NCBI RefSeq assembly: GCF_029094525.1
Contig: NZ_CP119107.1
Span: 2,790,001 to 2,854,000 of the forward strand
DNA from: Pullulanibacillus sp. KACC 23026
GTDB taxonomy: Bacteria; Bacillota; Bacilli; Bacillales; Sporolactobacillaceae
Length of the DNA: 64,000 bases
Direction: 5' to 3'
Each line of letters begins with the position of its first letter. Positions within the stretch are counted from its first letter, which is position 1. A model generated the notes under the pieces. The model was not told the DNA's origin. It did no database searches and was given only the letters and a program-made list of their open reading frames with translations. Position numbers and translations under genes: made by a program. Positions 48,454 to 57,753 of the stretch are shown here, one piece after another.

Positions 48454-49275
48454 ATGTTAAAAGGAATTAACCAATGGTGCTATCCTGATGGCACCCCGCT
48501 TGAAAAGGTTTTTGAATACAGCCAACGGGCGGGCTTTGACGCGGTGGAATTAAACATGAACCCGAATGGCGGCGTCGGTTTGACAATGGAAACCACCCTC
48601 AGTGAAGCTGAGTCCATTGCGGCAATGGCCAAGCGCTATGATCTTAAACTGCGAAGCCTTTCCACCGCCTTATTTTGGGAGTTCCCTCTCTCAGATCCTG
48701 ATAAAGCGGTTCGTAAAAAGGGCCAGGAAGTACTCAGGAAGCAGATCGAACTCGCAGAAGCGATGGGGATGGATACCGTGCTTGTTGTCCCTGGTATCGT
48801 GAATTCAAGAACCCCTTACGAAACCTGCTACGCAAACAGTCGCGTGTCGATCGAGACTATCCTCCCACAGGCAGAACAAGCTCATGTTAGAATTGGCCTC
48901 GAAAACGTCGGGAATAAGTTTTTATTATCCCCCATGGAATTTGTGAGCTATATCGATTCCTTTCAATCCCCCGCACTTGGCGCTTATTTCGACATTGGTA
49001 ATGCGCTGCACTATGGCTATCCGGAGCATTGGATTAAGAGTCTTGGCGAGCGAATTTTTAAAGTACATGCCAAGGATTTCAGTGAATCCAATCAATCAGT
49101 TCCGCTTCTTGCCGGAGATGTGAATTGGAAAGACGTGATGACAGCCCTTTATGAGATTGGCTATAACGATACGGTCACCGCTGAATTAACGCCTTATAAG
49201 ACCGGTCCCGAACTGTTAGCTTATGACACCGCACGTCACTTAGAAACTCTATTTAATTGGGCGAAACCGGTTTAG
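48454..49275 (+). CDS. Sugar isomerase/epimerase-like TIM barrel (AP endonuclease 2 family)
   Basis: The 273 residues have metal-ligand motifs in the usual order: IGLENVGNKF (Glu), AYFDIGNALHYG (Asp, His), KVHAKDF (His) and VTAELTPY (Glu). The family includes hydroxypyruvate isomerase, tagatose/psicose 3-epimerase, ribulose-phosphate epimerases and enzymes cleaving 3-keto-glycosides. GAAATGAGGCG precedes the ATG. It has its own cre-like site and stands alone on the plus strand between UspA and the sugar symporter. The substrate is not readable. Confidence 0.85.
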   Translation: MLKGINQWCYPDGTPLEKVFEYSQRAGFDAVELNMNPNGGVGLTMETTLSEAESIAAMAKRYDLKLRSLSTALFWEFPLSDPDKAVRKKGQEVLRKQIELAEAMGMDTVLVVPGIVNSRTPYETCYANSRVSIETILPQAEQAHVRIGLENVGNKFLLSPMEFVSYIDSFQSPALGAYFDIGNALHYGYPEHWIKSLGERIFKVHAKDFSESNQSVPLLAGDVNWKDVMTALYEIGYNDTVTAELTPYKTGPELLAYDTARHLETLFNWAKPV

Positions 49276-50196
49276 GAAATTCGCTTCATCAACTCATCCT
49301 TACCGCGAACCTCTCTTAACACGTTTTTGGCTATGAATTTATAGAGGAGTCGCTTGTGATTCACGGTCCCTATTTCGGACGTGAACGAGCCTCTTCCCCA
49401 CAAAACTAAATCGGTTAAGAGAGGTTTGATTCCCTTGATTTATAAGGTTTTTTGATAACCTTATAGGATCTCGGTTTAAGGGGATCCTCCTAGTTAGGCT
49501 ACCACTTTTTTTTAAAAAAAAATAGCCGTTCTTCCCAACGCCTTAGCTCCTACGCTATAAAATAGCCTTCCTTTTCCAGTTCTATTAATCGATCAACCCT
49601 AATAATCGTCTAAAGTTGAAAAAAAGATTGTTTCCGAAAATAAGTTGTGATATTATTTCTTTCGTAGGTTAGTTCGTCCGATAAACAAACAAAGATGAAT
49701 ACGCTTCAAATTTTTTTAGCATTGCGTGTAGACGTTTTCAAACCAACTTCATCCAAAACGTAAGGACACTCGGACGAATGACATTACCACACGCGATTTC
49801 CAAAAACCTATTTCTGCTGATACACCCTGTGATGTGCGACAGGATCAAAAATGAGAACCACTTTAACTACGATGAGTTCTTCATACCTGTTGTCACTCGG
49901 CTTTCAAGCTTTTGACCGATCCCATGAGCTTGCTGGATGACTTTTTAAATCCTTGCAGTCGGAGTTACAGAAACCGTTAGTGAGAATCTGGCCGTCTCCT
50001 CTTCGGTGACGGCACTACATGTGACCTTCAGGAAAGCGTCTACATAGGTATATACCTTTATAGACTCGAATCCGGCTATTAATCTAGCTAAGTCGATCCG
50101 ATACACGTCCTCATTTTTTGATGGTTTGGATCTTTTGCGGAGACTTACTAAACCGCTTTCGATATTATAAAAATTCAATAAAGGAGATTCATTCAC
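49276..50196. other. 921-base gap with a long inverted repeat
   Basis: AACCTCTCTTAAC (49308-49320) and GTTAAGAGAGGTT (49414-49426) are perfect 13-base inverted repeats 93 bases apart, and TATAAGGTT/AACCTTATA forms a hairpin at about 49440. A 92-codon minus-strand frame (49945-50223) has no recognisable content. The last 60 bases include AAAGGAG for the symporter. Confidence 0.5.
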
Positions 50197-51666
50197 ATGA
50201 GAGAAAACACTCAAAAAATTCAAAATGAAGAATATCGTAAACTCAATCTTTCTGAGCGTCTCGGTTACGGTCTCGGGGACTTTGCCCAGAACCTCGTATT
50301 CGGTACAGTCGGAGGATTCTTGGCGCTCTATCTGACAACCGTTAATGCGATTGGTACGGCGGTTGCAGGTTTTATCTTCTTGTTTGTCCGAATCATTAAT
50401 GTATTCTGGGATCCAATGGTTGGAACCTTCGTTGATAAACGTACCCTGAGGAGCGGTAAATATCGTCCATGGCTTCTGATCGCCGGTATCCCCCTTGTTA
50501 TCTTGGGAGCGTTACTCTTTGTTCCAATTCCAGCGATTCGTGGTTCAGTGCCAATAGCCTTTATCACTTATTTCTTGCTCGACTTGATTTATTCCGTCGT
50601 CAACATTCCATACGGTTCACTTAATGCGTCACTTACACGTGATTCTGAATCAGTTGCCAAAATCACAACGACTCGTATGATGCTAGCGAACATTGCGAAC
50701 CTCTTGGTGTATACCCTGTTCCCAATGTTTGTCCAAATGGCAGCACCAAAAGACCGCTCACTCAAAGACACTGGTTTCTTCGGTCTTAAGCTCAACATGG
50801 GGACGTATACGGATCCTTCTGCAGGTCACGCTTGGTTTGGCGTTTACATGATTTACATGATACTTGGTGCTATCGCTTTGTTCTTATGCTACCGTTTCAC
50901 AAAGGAACGCGTTGTCGCAACACCAGAACAATCTGCACAAGTAAAAGCGTACGACCTCTTCACTGAATTGAAGAATAATAAACCACTCATTATTCTTGGT
51001 CTTTTCTTCATGCTTGCTTTCACCTTCATGTTCTTCATGAACACCGTGAATGGCTTCTTTAACCAATATACGGTCAATCACTCAGACTGGATGGGTGCTG
51101 TCGGCCTCATCGCCTCCATTCCTGGTATCGCTTTCCCAGTCTTTTGGCCAAAATTGAGAAAAATCTTTGGAAAAAAAGGATTCTTCTATTTCTTCCTTGG
51201 TATGTTTGTTGTTGGTGAAATCTTGACTTGGATCTGGTCATTAAAAGGCATGCACGATCTCCTCTTCCTTGCTTATATTTCAACCTTCATTAAACAATGG
51301 GGACTCACCTCCGCAACTGGTTTCATGTGGGCACTCGTTCCAGAAGTCGTTTCTTATGGGGAAATGAAGTCTGGTAAACGTAATGCTGCGATCATCAATG
51401 CGATCATGGGTCTTTTCTATAAGATCGGCTTTACTCTTGGTGGTGCCATTCCGCTTTGGGTCCTTGCTGCCTATGGCTTCAACGGAAATGCCGTGAAGCA
51501 AAGTGCAGGCGCTCTTGCCGGTATCAATCTAACAGCGATCTGGATTCCATCCGCACTTGCGATCGTTTCAATGATTATTATGGCTCTATACCCTCTGACC
51601 GATAGAGATGTCGATAACATCAATAAACAACTTGACGATTCGCGTGCCAAAGCAAAAGCCAGCTAA
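50197..51666 (+). CDS. GPH-family glycoside/pentoside/hexuronide symporter
   Basis: The 489-residue transporter has twelve hydrophobic segments. Family marks are LSERLGYGLGDFAQNL at the start, IINVFWDPMVGTFVDKR and RSGKYRPWLL (loop 2-3), DLIYSVVNIPYGSL, and GEMKSGKRNAAIINAIM (loop 10-11). It would import a glycoside or uronide with a cation, like XynP/YnaJ xyloside or UidB glucuronide carriers. Its codons are strongly biased to TTC, ATC and GGT, unlike the AT-rich neighbours, suggesting high expression or recent acquisition. It is preceded by AAAGGAG and followed by a strong terminator. Confidence 0.92.
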   Translation: MRENTQKIQNEEYRKLNLSERLGYGLGDFAQNLVFGTVGGFLALYLTTVNAIGTAVAGFIFLFVRIINVFWDPMVGTFVDKRTLRSGKYRPWLLIAGIPLVILGALLFVPIPAIRGSVPIAFITYFLLDLIYSVVNIPYGSLNASLTRDSESVAKITTTRMMLANIANLLVYTLFPMFVQMAAPKDRSLKDTGFFGLKLNMGTYTDPSAGHAWFGVYMIYMILGAIALFLCYRFTKERVVATPEQSAQVKAYDLFTELKNNKPLIILGLFFMLAFTFMFFMNTVNGFFNQYTVNHSDWMGAVGLIASIPGIAFPVFWPKLRKIFGKKGFFYFFLGMFVVGEILTWIWSLKGMHDLLFLAYISTFIKQWGLTSATGFMWALVPEVVSYGEMKSGKRNAAIINAIMGLFYKIGFTLGGAIPLWVLAAYGFNGNAVKQSAGALAGINLTAIWIPSALAIVSMIIMALYPLTDRDVDNINKQLDDSRAKAKAS

Positions 51667-51746
51667 CTCTATTCATTTTTTAACACAACAATAGGAATTC
51701 TAACTCAGAATAAAGCAGAAATACCTAGCGAGATAATAAACTTTTT

Positions 51747-51788
51747 ATCCCTTGGCTTCTCCAATAGGAGTTGTCTAGGGATTTTTTA
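51747..51788 (+). terminator. Terminator after the GPH symporter
   Basis: ATCCCT pairs with AGGGAT, with an inner CTCC/GGAG stem, and six T follow. Confidence 0.85.
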
Positions 51789-51958
51789 ATAGGACTCTGG
51801 ACGATAGTAAAACCTTCTCTTGAAGGGGACGTATTCCGCCTCCATTTCGATCGTTCATCCATTCCAAAAAGAAAACGGCACCCATTAGATGCTCTTTTTC
51901 ATACATTTACACTTGGCCCTGTTCGTTCAGATATGTTTATTTCACTGTGTCAAAAAAA

Positions 51959-52147
51959 TTAAACGGAGGAATTCCGTTTAATTTGGGAAATAACCCTATT
52001 TCCTTAAAAATAAGGGGAGTTTTTCCGTTTATGTGTATCCAATGTCTAAGATTTTGTCTTAGTTCAAGTCATTAAGCGGAAATTCTCCGCTTATATCTGT
52101 TTCTGAAGCTTCCTTTTTAATCATTAGCCGGAAATTCTCCGCCTATT
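51959..52147. repeat. Four-palindrome cassette, copy 2
   Basis: Units are TAAACGGAGGAATTCCGTTT, ATAAGGGGAGTTTTTCCGTT, TTAAGCGGAAATTCTCCGCT and TTAGCCGGAAATTCTCCGCC. Their centres are spaced 51, 62 and 52 bases, matching copy 1 at 45583. Confidence 0.78.
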
Positions 52148-52633
52148 AACTCTCTCCCTACACGAAAACCATCAATGTGAGAAACGCCACCATTTTTAAA
52201 TAAACATTGGATAGAATAAGATAAAGGAACTTCCTCTTGAGATGTCCCTTTATCTTTGGGTTCCTATTTTTTCAGTGCTCTTTTAAGCTTCCGGTGTTTG
52301 TTCTACACCCCTTTTCCTTGTTCTAAAACGCCAGGTACCCAGGAAAGACATAGATCATGCCATGGTATCGTAAATGTTTTACAGCAACCACCGCTTCCAC
52401 CGGACTCTCGTTCTTTTTTGAGTTAAATTTTCATGACTCATTTCAGCACTCTTTCATTTGTAAACGCATTCATTTTTATGTTTTTTATTTAACTTCTGTC
52501 CAGTTCTACTAAGATTGAATATATATCGACACATTGATCCCATCATTTATTCAAACCATTTTGATATGATTTAGACTTTCATAAACCATATAACATTTTA
52601 CTTAAGTTATGAAATGCCTGCTCTCACAAACAA

Positions 52634-53965
52634 TCACACTGGAATGTTTTTTCTTAAAACTAATCCATACATAACAGCAGAGATTAAAGCAAGAATACCT
52701 GTTACGATTAAGGCAAGGGTAAAACCACCTTGAGAAGAAATTAAGAAGCCTGTTATGATTGGTGCAAAGGCACCTCCTAAAAATCCCCCAAAGTTTTGAA
52801 TACTTCCGATTGAAGCAATAAATTTAGGTGTTTCAACTACGTCCGTTGCAAGTGCCCAGATCGGGGCAGAGCAAAGGCTATACGTAAACATTCCAATTGT
52901 TAACAACGTAACAGCAAGTCCAGGACTGTGTGCAAATGCTGTAATAAGAAGAGCAATTGCCGTAAGAAAAGCACCTAGAGCGATTGTTAAACGACGTCCA
53001 TCAAGACGGCTTCTACCACCTTTAATAATCAAATCTGAAATTTTCCCGCCCAAAAGAACACCTAACGCACCGGCGATAAAAGGTAGAGACGCATAAATCC
53101 CTGTCTTTGAAATCGATAATCCTTGGGCTTTGACAAGATAAGTAGGCAGCCAAGTAATATAAAACCAGAACAAATATTGTAAGGCAAAGTTACCAATCAT
53201 CATTGCCCAAATTGGATAATGCCCAAATAATTTAAACCATTGTGCCCAAGTAACAGATGTTTTCTTTGCGGTTTCCTTCTCAGCTTTATCTTCATCGCTG
53301 TCTTTCTTAATGTAAGCTAATTCTACTTCGGAAACCCATTTATGTTTTTCAGGATCGTTATATAGAATAACCCAGCCAATTAAAGCAAGAAAACCAATTG
53401 AACCGATGATAAAGAACATTGGAACCCAACCGAAAGCTAGCATGAGAGCAGTACATAGAAGAGGAGAAATGGCTAAACCAATCTGCGTACCGCAAATAAA
53501 GATACTTGTTGCTGTTCCCTTTTCATTCTTTGGAAACCAAGCGTTTGTTGCTTTTATAGCAGCGGGGAACATTACGGACTCGCCCACACCTAAGACGACG
53601 CGAAAAAGAATAAAAGCGGTGATAGCCCTAGCAAAACCGGTAAGAACAGATACAATCGACCAAATAGCGACCGAAATAGTCATTAAAATTTTTGTCCCAA
53701 AGCGGTCAACTGCCCATCCCGATGGAAGATTCATAACTGCATATGGCCAAACAAAGGAAGAAAGAATAAACCCCATTTTAGCAGTACTAATATGCAAATC
53801 TTTCATGATAAGTGGTGCAGCAACAGATAAGTTGCCACGATCTAGATAGTTTACAATAGAAAGCAGTGTTAATACGGCAACAATCGTCCATCTTATGTTC
53901 TTCCCACGTGGCCTAATAATAGACTTCAAATTGTTCGTCTTTGCATTAGCTGATTGTGTATTCAT
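52634..53965 (-). CDS. MFS transporter, anion:cation symporter (ACS) family, GudP/ExuT-like
   Basis: The 443 residues have twelve membrane segments. The ACS signature is visible in helix 1 (IVNYLDRGNLSVAAPLI), loop 2-3 (GWAVDRFGTK) and RVVLGVGESVMFPAA. The family imports sugar acids such as glucarate, galactarate and hexuronates. GAGGTGAA precedes the ATG. It is the last gene of the Dha/DapA/ALDH operon, after a stem-loop, so its substrate should be the operon's starting compound, probably a sugar acid. Confidence 0.92.
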   Translation of the reverse strand: MNTQSANAKTNNLKSIIRPRGKNIRWTIVAVLTLLSIVNYLDRGNLSVAAPLIMKDLHISTAKMGFILSSFVWPYAVMNLPSGWAVDRFGTKILMTISVAIWSIVSVLTGFARAITAFILFRVVLGVGESVMFPAAIKATNAWFPKNEKGTATSIFICGTQIGLAISPLLCTALMLAFGWVPMFFIIGSIGFLALIGWVILYNDPEKHKWVSEVELAYIKKDSDEDKAEKETAKKTSVTWAQWFKLFGHYPIWAMMIGNFALQYLFWFYITWLPTYLVKAQGLSISKTGIYASLPFIAGALGVLLGGKISDLIIKGGRSRLDGRRLTIALGAFLTAIALLITAFAHSPGLAVTLLTIGMFTYSLCSAPIWALATDVVETPKFIASIGSIQNFGGFLGGAFAPIITGFLISSQGGFTLALIVTGILALISAVMYGLVLRKNIPV

Positions 53966-54010
53966 AAGATTTCACCTCATATAGTTTTTTCGAACCATAC
54001 AAAAAGGAAG

Positions 54011-54056
54011 AGCGCAACCAATTCTTCACCTGTCTTATGAAAAATTAAGTTGCGCT
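54011..54056 (-). terminator. Stem-loop between the ALDH and transporter genes
   Basis: On the minus strand, AGCGCAAC pairs with GTTGCGCT, followed by CTTCCTTTTTG. It could be a partial terminator that lowers expression of the transporter. Confidence 0.6.
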
Positions 54057-54072
54057 TGGAAATCATTCTTAA

Positions 54073-55506
54073 TTATTCAAAATTAACAGCGCACGTTTTT
54101 ACTTGTGTGTAAAATTGAAGTGCAGCAGTGCCCTGTTCTCGTGTATGGGAACTTGACATTTTGGAGCCACCGAAAGGAGCTTGATATTCCACTCCGGCAG
54201 TTTCTAGATTTACCCTTACCATTCCGGCATCGGCTTCATCTAAGAAGCGAAGACCCTTTTGTAAATTACTTGTAAATATAGATGCTGTAAGCCCATAGAT
54301 AGTGTTGTTACATACTTGTATAGCTTCCTCAAAAGACTTTACACGAATTAAAACTGCAATTGGACCAAATATTTCTTCTTGAATCAAAGGATGATCAATC
54401 TCAAACCCGTCTACCACAAGAGGCGTAATAAAGTTCCCCTGATTCAGATCTGAGATACAAATTCCTTCGGCGATGATATTCCCCCGTTTCGCAATATCCG
54501 CATATTTCGTTACGATTTCGTATTGGTCTCGAGAGGCAACAGGACCTAAATAAATAGCTGGATCAGTTGCTTCTCCTACTTTTAATTTAGACACAGCTCT
54601 ATTCAATTCTCGTTTGACATCTTCATAGATAGTTTCTTCTACTATAATTCTGCTAGTTGCGGTACATTTCTGTCCTGCCGAACTAAATGCTCCCGAAATA
54701 ATTGCCGGAATGGTATTAGATAGATTAGCATCTGCGAGAATGACAGCTGCATTTTTCCCTCCCATTTCCGTCTGAAATTTAATATTTCGTTTCGCACAGG
54801 CACTTGCAATCCATTGACCAGTTTCGGTTGATCCCGTGAAGCTAACTGCTTCCAATTTAACTTCTTCTAATAGGGTGTTGCCGATTACACTACCCTTTCC
54901 AATTACAAGATTCAGTACACCAGCTGGTAATCCTGCCTCAACAAATAATTCCGTTACACGAGTTGCAGTTAGCGAAGCCATTTCTGCTGGCTTCCAGATA
55001 ATTGTATTTCCACATATTAACGCTGGCGCAATCTTCCAAATAGGGATTGCAACTGGGAAATTCCACGGAGTAATCACCCCGACCACGCCTAGTGGTACTC
55101 GTTTGCTAAATTGAAGGACATTTTTTTGCGAGGCAGGGATCACATCACCACACTCTCTCATACCTTCTCCTGCATAAAACCTTAAAATGTTAATGGCTCG
55201 TGTTACCTCACCCAGCATTTCATTCATGGGTTTTCCCATCTCAGTGCTCGCGAGCAGCGCCAACTCCTCACGATGTTCTTCAAATTGTGAAGAAACTTTG
55301 TATAATAAGTCTGCCCGCTGAGCTCCTGTCCTCTTGCTCCAATCCTTAAAAGCTAACTGTGCAGCTTCTCCAGCATGCTTGACATGGGCAGAGTTGGAAT
55401 AGTGGAGAATACCCACTTTATCACCTATATTTGAAGGATTATAGACATCCTTTGTATCTTCTTCAGGAATGACCCATTCTCCATTAATCAAGTTTTTTGA
55501 ATCCAT
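54073..55506 (-). CDS. Aldehyde dehydrogenase, 2-oxoglutarate semialdehyde type
   Basis: The product has about 477 residues and resembles, as recalled, B. subtilis YcbD from the glucarate pathway: LINGEWV, GVVGVITPWNFPVAIPIWK, FTGSTETG, catalytic Glu in TEMGGKNAAV, catalytic Cys in SSAGQKCTATSR, and AGVEYQAPFGGSKMSSSHTREQG. It would oxidise 2-oxoglutarate semialdehyde to 2-oxoglutarate with NAD(P)+. GAGGAG lies eight bases before the ATG at 55506, so I drop the five-residue longer form. It sits between a DapA-like gene and an ACS transporter, the same order of functions as ycbCDE. Confidence 0.9.
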   Translation of the reverse strand: MDSKNLINGEWVIPEEDTKDVYNPSNIGDKVGILHYSNSAHVKHAGEAAQLAFKDWSKRTGAQRADLLYKVSSQFEEHREELALLASTEMGKPMNEMLGEVTRAINILRFYAGEGMRECGDVIPASQKNVLQFSKRVPLGVVGVITPWNFPVAIPIWKIAPALICGNTIIWKPAEMASLTATRVTELFVEAGLPAGVLNLVIGKGSVIGNTLLEEVKLEAVSFTGSTETGQWIASACAKRNIKFQTEMGGKNAAVILADANLSNTIPAIISGAFSSAGQKCTATSRIIVEETIYEDVKRELNRAVSKLKVGEATDPAIYLGPVASRDQYEIVTKYADIAKRGNIIAEGICISDLNQGNFITPLVVDGFEIDHPLIQEEIFGPIAVLIRVKSFEEAIQVCNNTIYGLTASIFTSNLQKGLRFLDEADAGMVRVNLETAGVEYQAPFGGSKMSSSHTREQGTAALQFYTQVKTCAVNFE

Positions 55507-55685
55507 CGAAACACTCCTCATAACGTTTACTAGATTTTAGAAAAAAACTCACATTTTGCCCTACTTAGTAGAGTACATGTATCGGCGAAGCGTAAAGAAG
55601 TTGATATAGCTCCGCCTTTTTTCTCTAAAATTAAACACGCATTATTGGTTTAAACATGATAAAATAAATTGAGGTTTTTCTATAG

Positions 55686-55725
55686 CGTTTTTGCCTAGAG
55701 TAGACTCTTGCAAAAACGTTTTTTT
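55686..55725 (+). terminator. Long hairpin between the DapA-like and ALDH genes
   Basis: CGTTTTTGC and GCAAAAACG enclose AGAGT/ACTCT. A T-run follows on the plus strand only, although all neighbouring genes are on the minus strand. On the minus strand it is a stable intercistronic stem-loop. Confidence 0.6.
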
Positions 55726-55732
55726 GTTTTTT

Positions 55733-56629
55733 TTAAACAGTTAAAATGATGCCGGCTTCCACTAGACGCTGCTGAATTTTAGCTTTTTTCTCTTCAGATG
55801 GTCCGAGAATCGGGCTTCTAGCTGGGCCTACCTTACGACCCATTAGTTCAATTGCTGTTTTTGCAAGAAACGGCATATTTGGGCCTTCAATTTCTCTCCA
55901 TAATGGAAGTAATCGATTATGAAGTTCTAATGCTCCTTTGTGATCACCGTTTTGAACCATGTTCCATAATTTAAGGCATAATTCAGGAACAACTGCCAAC
56001 ATACAAGTAATCGCACCTTCTACACCAAGAGCAAAAGCAGGATATAATAGATCATCTATTCCCGTTATGATCGTTACGTCTTTTTGAAGAACATAAAGCA
56101 TATCTGCAATCTTATGCATATCCCCTCCACTTTGTTTTACACCAGCCATCCAAGGAACATTATCAATGATTTGTTTCATTGCATGAACGTTGATATCTAC
56201 CCATGGAACAACATTGTAGATTAAGATTGGCAGTTTTGCTTTTTCTCCAATCGTACTGAAATGTTGTACCAAACCTTCTGTGCTTGGAGTCCATAAATAA
56301 TGAGGAGGTGTGACCTGTAATGAAGATACACCGGCTTCTTTTGCAGCTAACGATTTACGTACAGCCTCCGCTGTTGAGTCGGCAATGATTCCGCCAATTA
56401 CGGGAACACGGTCTTTTGCTTGGTCAACAACGGCTTTGTTAAGTGTATAAACTTCCTTCTCAGACAAGCCTGCACCTTCACCAGTGCTGCCCCCGACACA
56501 AATTCCATGAACCCCCGCTTGGATTAAATATTCTACTTCTTCATAAATTGCTTTTACATCTATTTCCTCTGTACCCGATTTAAATGGAGTAACCATTGGC
56601 GGGATAATTCCTCGAACATCTAGTTTCAT
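55733..56629 (-). CDS. DapA-like lyase/dehydratase 2
   Basis: This class I aldolase-type TIM barrel has about 298 residues: GGSTGEG phosphate/carboxylate loop, Tyr in LIYNVVPW and Schiff-base Lys in AGVKQSGGD. The family covers dihydrodipicolinate synthase, 2-keto-3-deoxy sugar-acid aldolases and dehydratases that yield 2-oxoglutarate semialdehyde. AAAGGTGG precedes the ATG at 56629, so the longer frame is rejected. It lies beside a paralog and upstream of the semialdehyde dehydrogenase. A true lysine-pathway DapA is unlikely in this setting. Confidence 0.87.
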   Translation of the reverse strand: MKLDVRGIIPPMVTPFKSGTEEIDVKAIYEEVEYLIQAGVHGICVGGSTGEGAGLSEKEVYTLNKAVVDQAKDRVPVIGGIIADSTAEAVRKSLAAKEAGVSSLQVTPPHYLWTPSTEGLVQHFSTIGEKAKLPILIYNVVPWVDINVHAMKQIIDNVPWMAGVKQSGGDMHKIADMLYVLQKDVTIITGIDDLLYPAFALGVEGAITCMLAVVPELCLKLWNMVQNGDHKGALELHNRLLPLWREIEGPNMPFLAKTAIELMGRKVGPARSPILGPSEEKKAKIQQRLVEAGIILTV

Positions 56630-56815
56630 TTTTGAAAACCACCTTTTTAGTAAGTTTAAATTTTTTTTGCTAGTTATAGATTGCTCATTCATTGTCTAAT
56701 TTCAGTTCTTCACCTCTTGTCAGTTTTTAAAAAAATGATGAAAAATGATCACCGAAAGAAGAATGATAATTTTATATTTTAAAAAAACTCATTATAAAAA
56801 TGTTCTAATTTCCCC

Positions 56816-57703
56816 TTAAAGGACATTAGCCTTTTTTAACATTTGAGCAATATATTCCTTTTCATCTGCAGTTGGTGCTTGGATTGGACTTCTAGTAATA
56901 CCAGCTGTTCTTCCTAGTTGACGAATCGCTTCTTTGATCTTCCCTTGGAAGTTTGGCCCTTGAATAGCTAAGTAAACTGGCAGCAATTGTTGATGGACGG
57001 CTTCGGCAGTAGCAAAGTCTCCCTTTTTAAATGCTTGCCATTGTTTTACTATGAGTTCAGGTACAATGGCCGATGGAGCAACAATGGAACCTCTTGCCCC
57101 AATGGCATAGGTTGGATACAATAAATCGTCGACAGCACTGCTTACCAAAATACGATCACCGCATTCACTAATCATTTGAGCAAGAGCATGAATATCTCCG
57201 CCGCTTTGTTTTATGGCAACGACCTGCGGGATCTCAACTAGTTGTTTCAGCAAACCTGGTGAAACTGAGTTGTGAGGGACTACGTTATAGATTACAATTG
57301 GCAAATCAAGTTTTTCTCCAATTCGTTGGTAGAATTCAAAATTACCCGCATCGGAGGGGCGATTAACAAAATAAATAACGGGTGTAACCATCAACGCATC
57401 GACACCGGCAGCTTTTGCAACTTCTGCCGTCCGAATGGCTTCCCTTGTCGAGTTCCGAATAACTCCAGCTACTACTGGGATTCTACCATCTACTTCCTTA
57501 ACAGCAAGTTGGCAAAGACATCCAAGTTCTTCATCTGTTAAAACAGAGCCTTCACCTGTGGAACCACCAACACTGATCCCATCGACGCCTGTACTTACAA
57601 GGTAGCGAACTTGCTCCACAAATGCTTGTTCATCAATGTTTTCGTTTGGATCGAATGGTGTTATTGTTGTTGCGATGATTCCTTCTAAATTAACAGTTTT
57701 CAA
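56816..57703 (-). CDS. DapA-like lyase/dehydratase 1
   Basis: The 295 residues have the same family marks as its neighbour: VGGSTGEGS, Tyr in IVIYNVVPHN and Lys in VAIKQSGGD. It starts with TTG after GGGGG. The two paralogs share the active-site loops (IYNVVP, KQSGGD, RSPI near the end) but differ elsewhere, suggesting successive or related reactions rather than simple redundancy. It lies 50 bases after dhaL. The substrate is unknown: a keto-deoxy sugar acid is likely. Confidence 0.87.
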   Translation of the reverse strand: MKTVNLEGIIATTITPFDPNENIDEQAFVEQVRYLVSTGVDGISVGGSTGEGSVLTDEELGCLCQLAVKEVDGRIPVVAGVIRNSTREAIRTAEVAKAAGVDALMVTPVIYFVNRPSDAGNFEFYQRIGEKLDLPIVIYNVVPHNSVSPGLLKQLVEIPQVVAIKQSGGDIHALAQMISECGDRILVSSAVDDLLYPTYAIGARGSIVAPSAIVPELIVKQWQAFKKGDFATAEAVHQQLLPVYLAIQGPNFQGKIKEAIRQLGRTAGITRSPIQAPTADEKEYIAQMLKKANVL

Positions 57704-57753
57704 TGGAATACCCCCTGATTAGCCTAGTAGGCTAGTTATGTTGAAACATATAA

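Larger units (their letters stand above)
51667..52633. other. 967-base gap with terminator and palindrome cassette
   Basis: It holds the terminator at 51747 and the cassette at 51959. A further inverted repeat AGATAAAGG/CCTTTATCT lies near 52218-52254. No gene is supported; short frames lie over the repeats. Confidence 0.5.

Noticed and set aside
49945-50223. 92-codon minus-strand frame overlapping the GPH start
   Set aside because: It overlaps the symporter ribosome-binding site and start and has no recognisable domain.
55733-57703. Assignment of the two DapA-like genes to lysine biosynthesis
   Set aside because: They lie in a catabolic operon with a sugar-acid transporter, a kinase pair and a semialdehyde dehydrogenase, and their active-site loops read KQSGGD rather than the usual DapA form.
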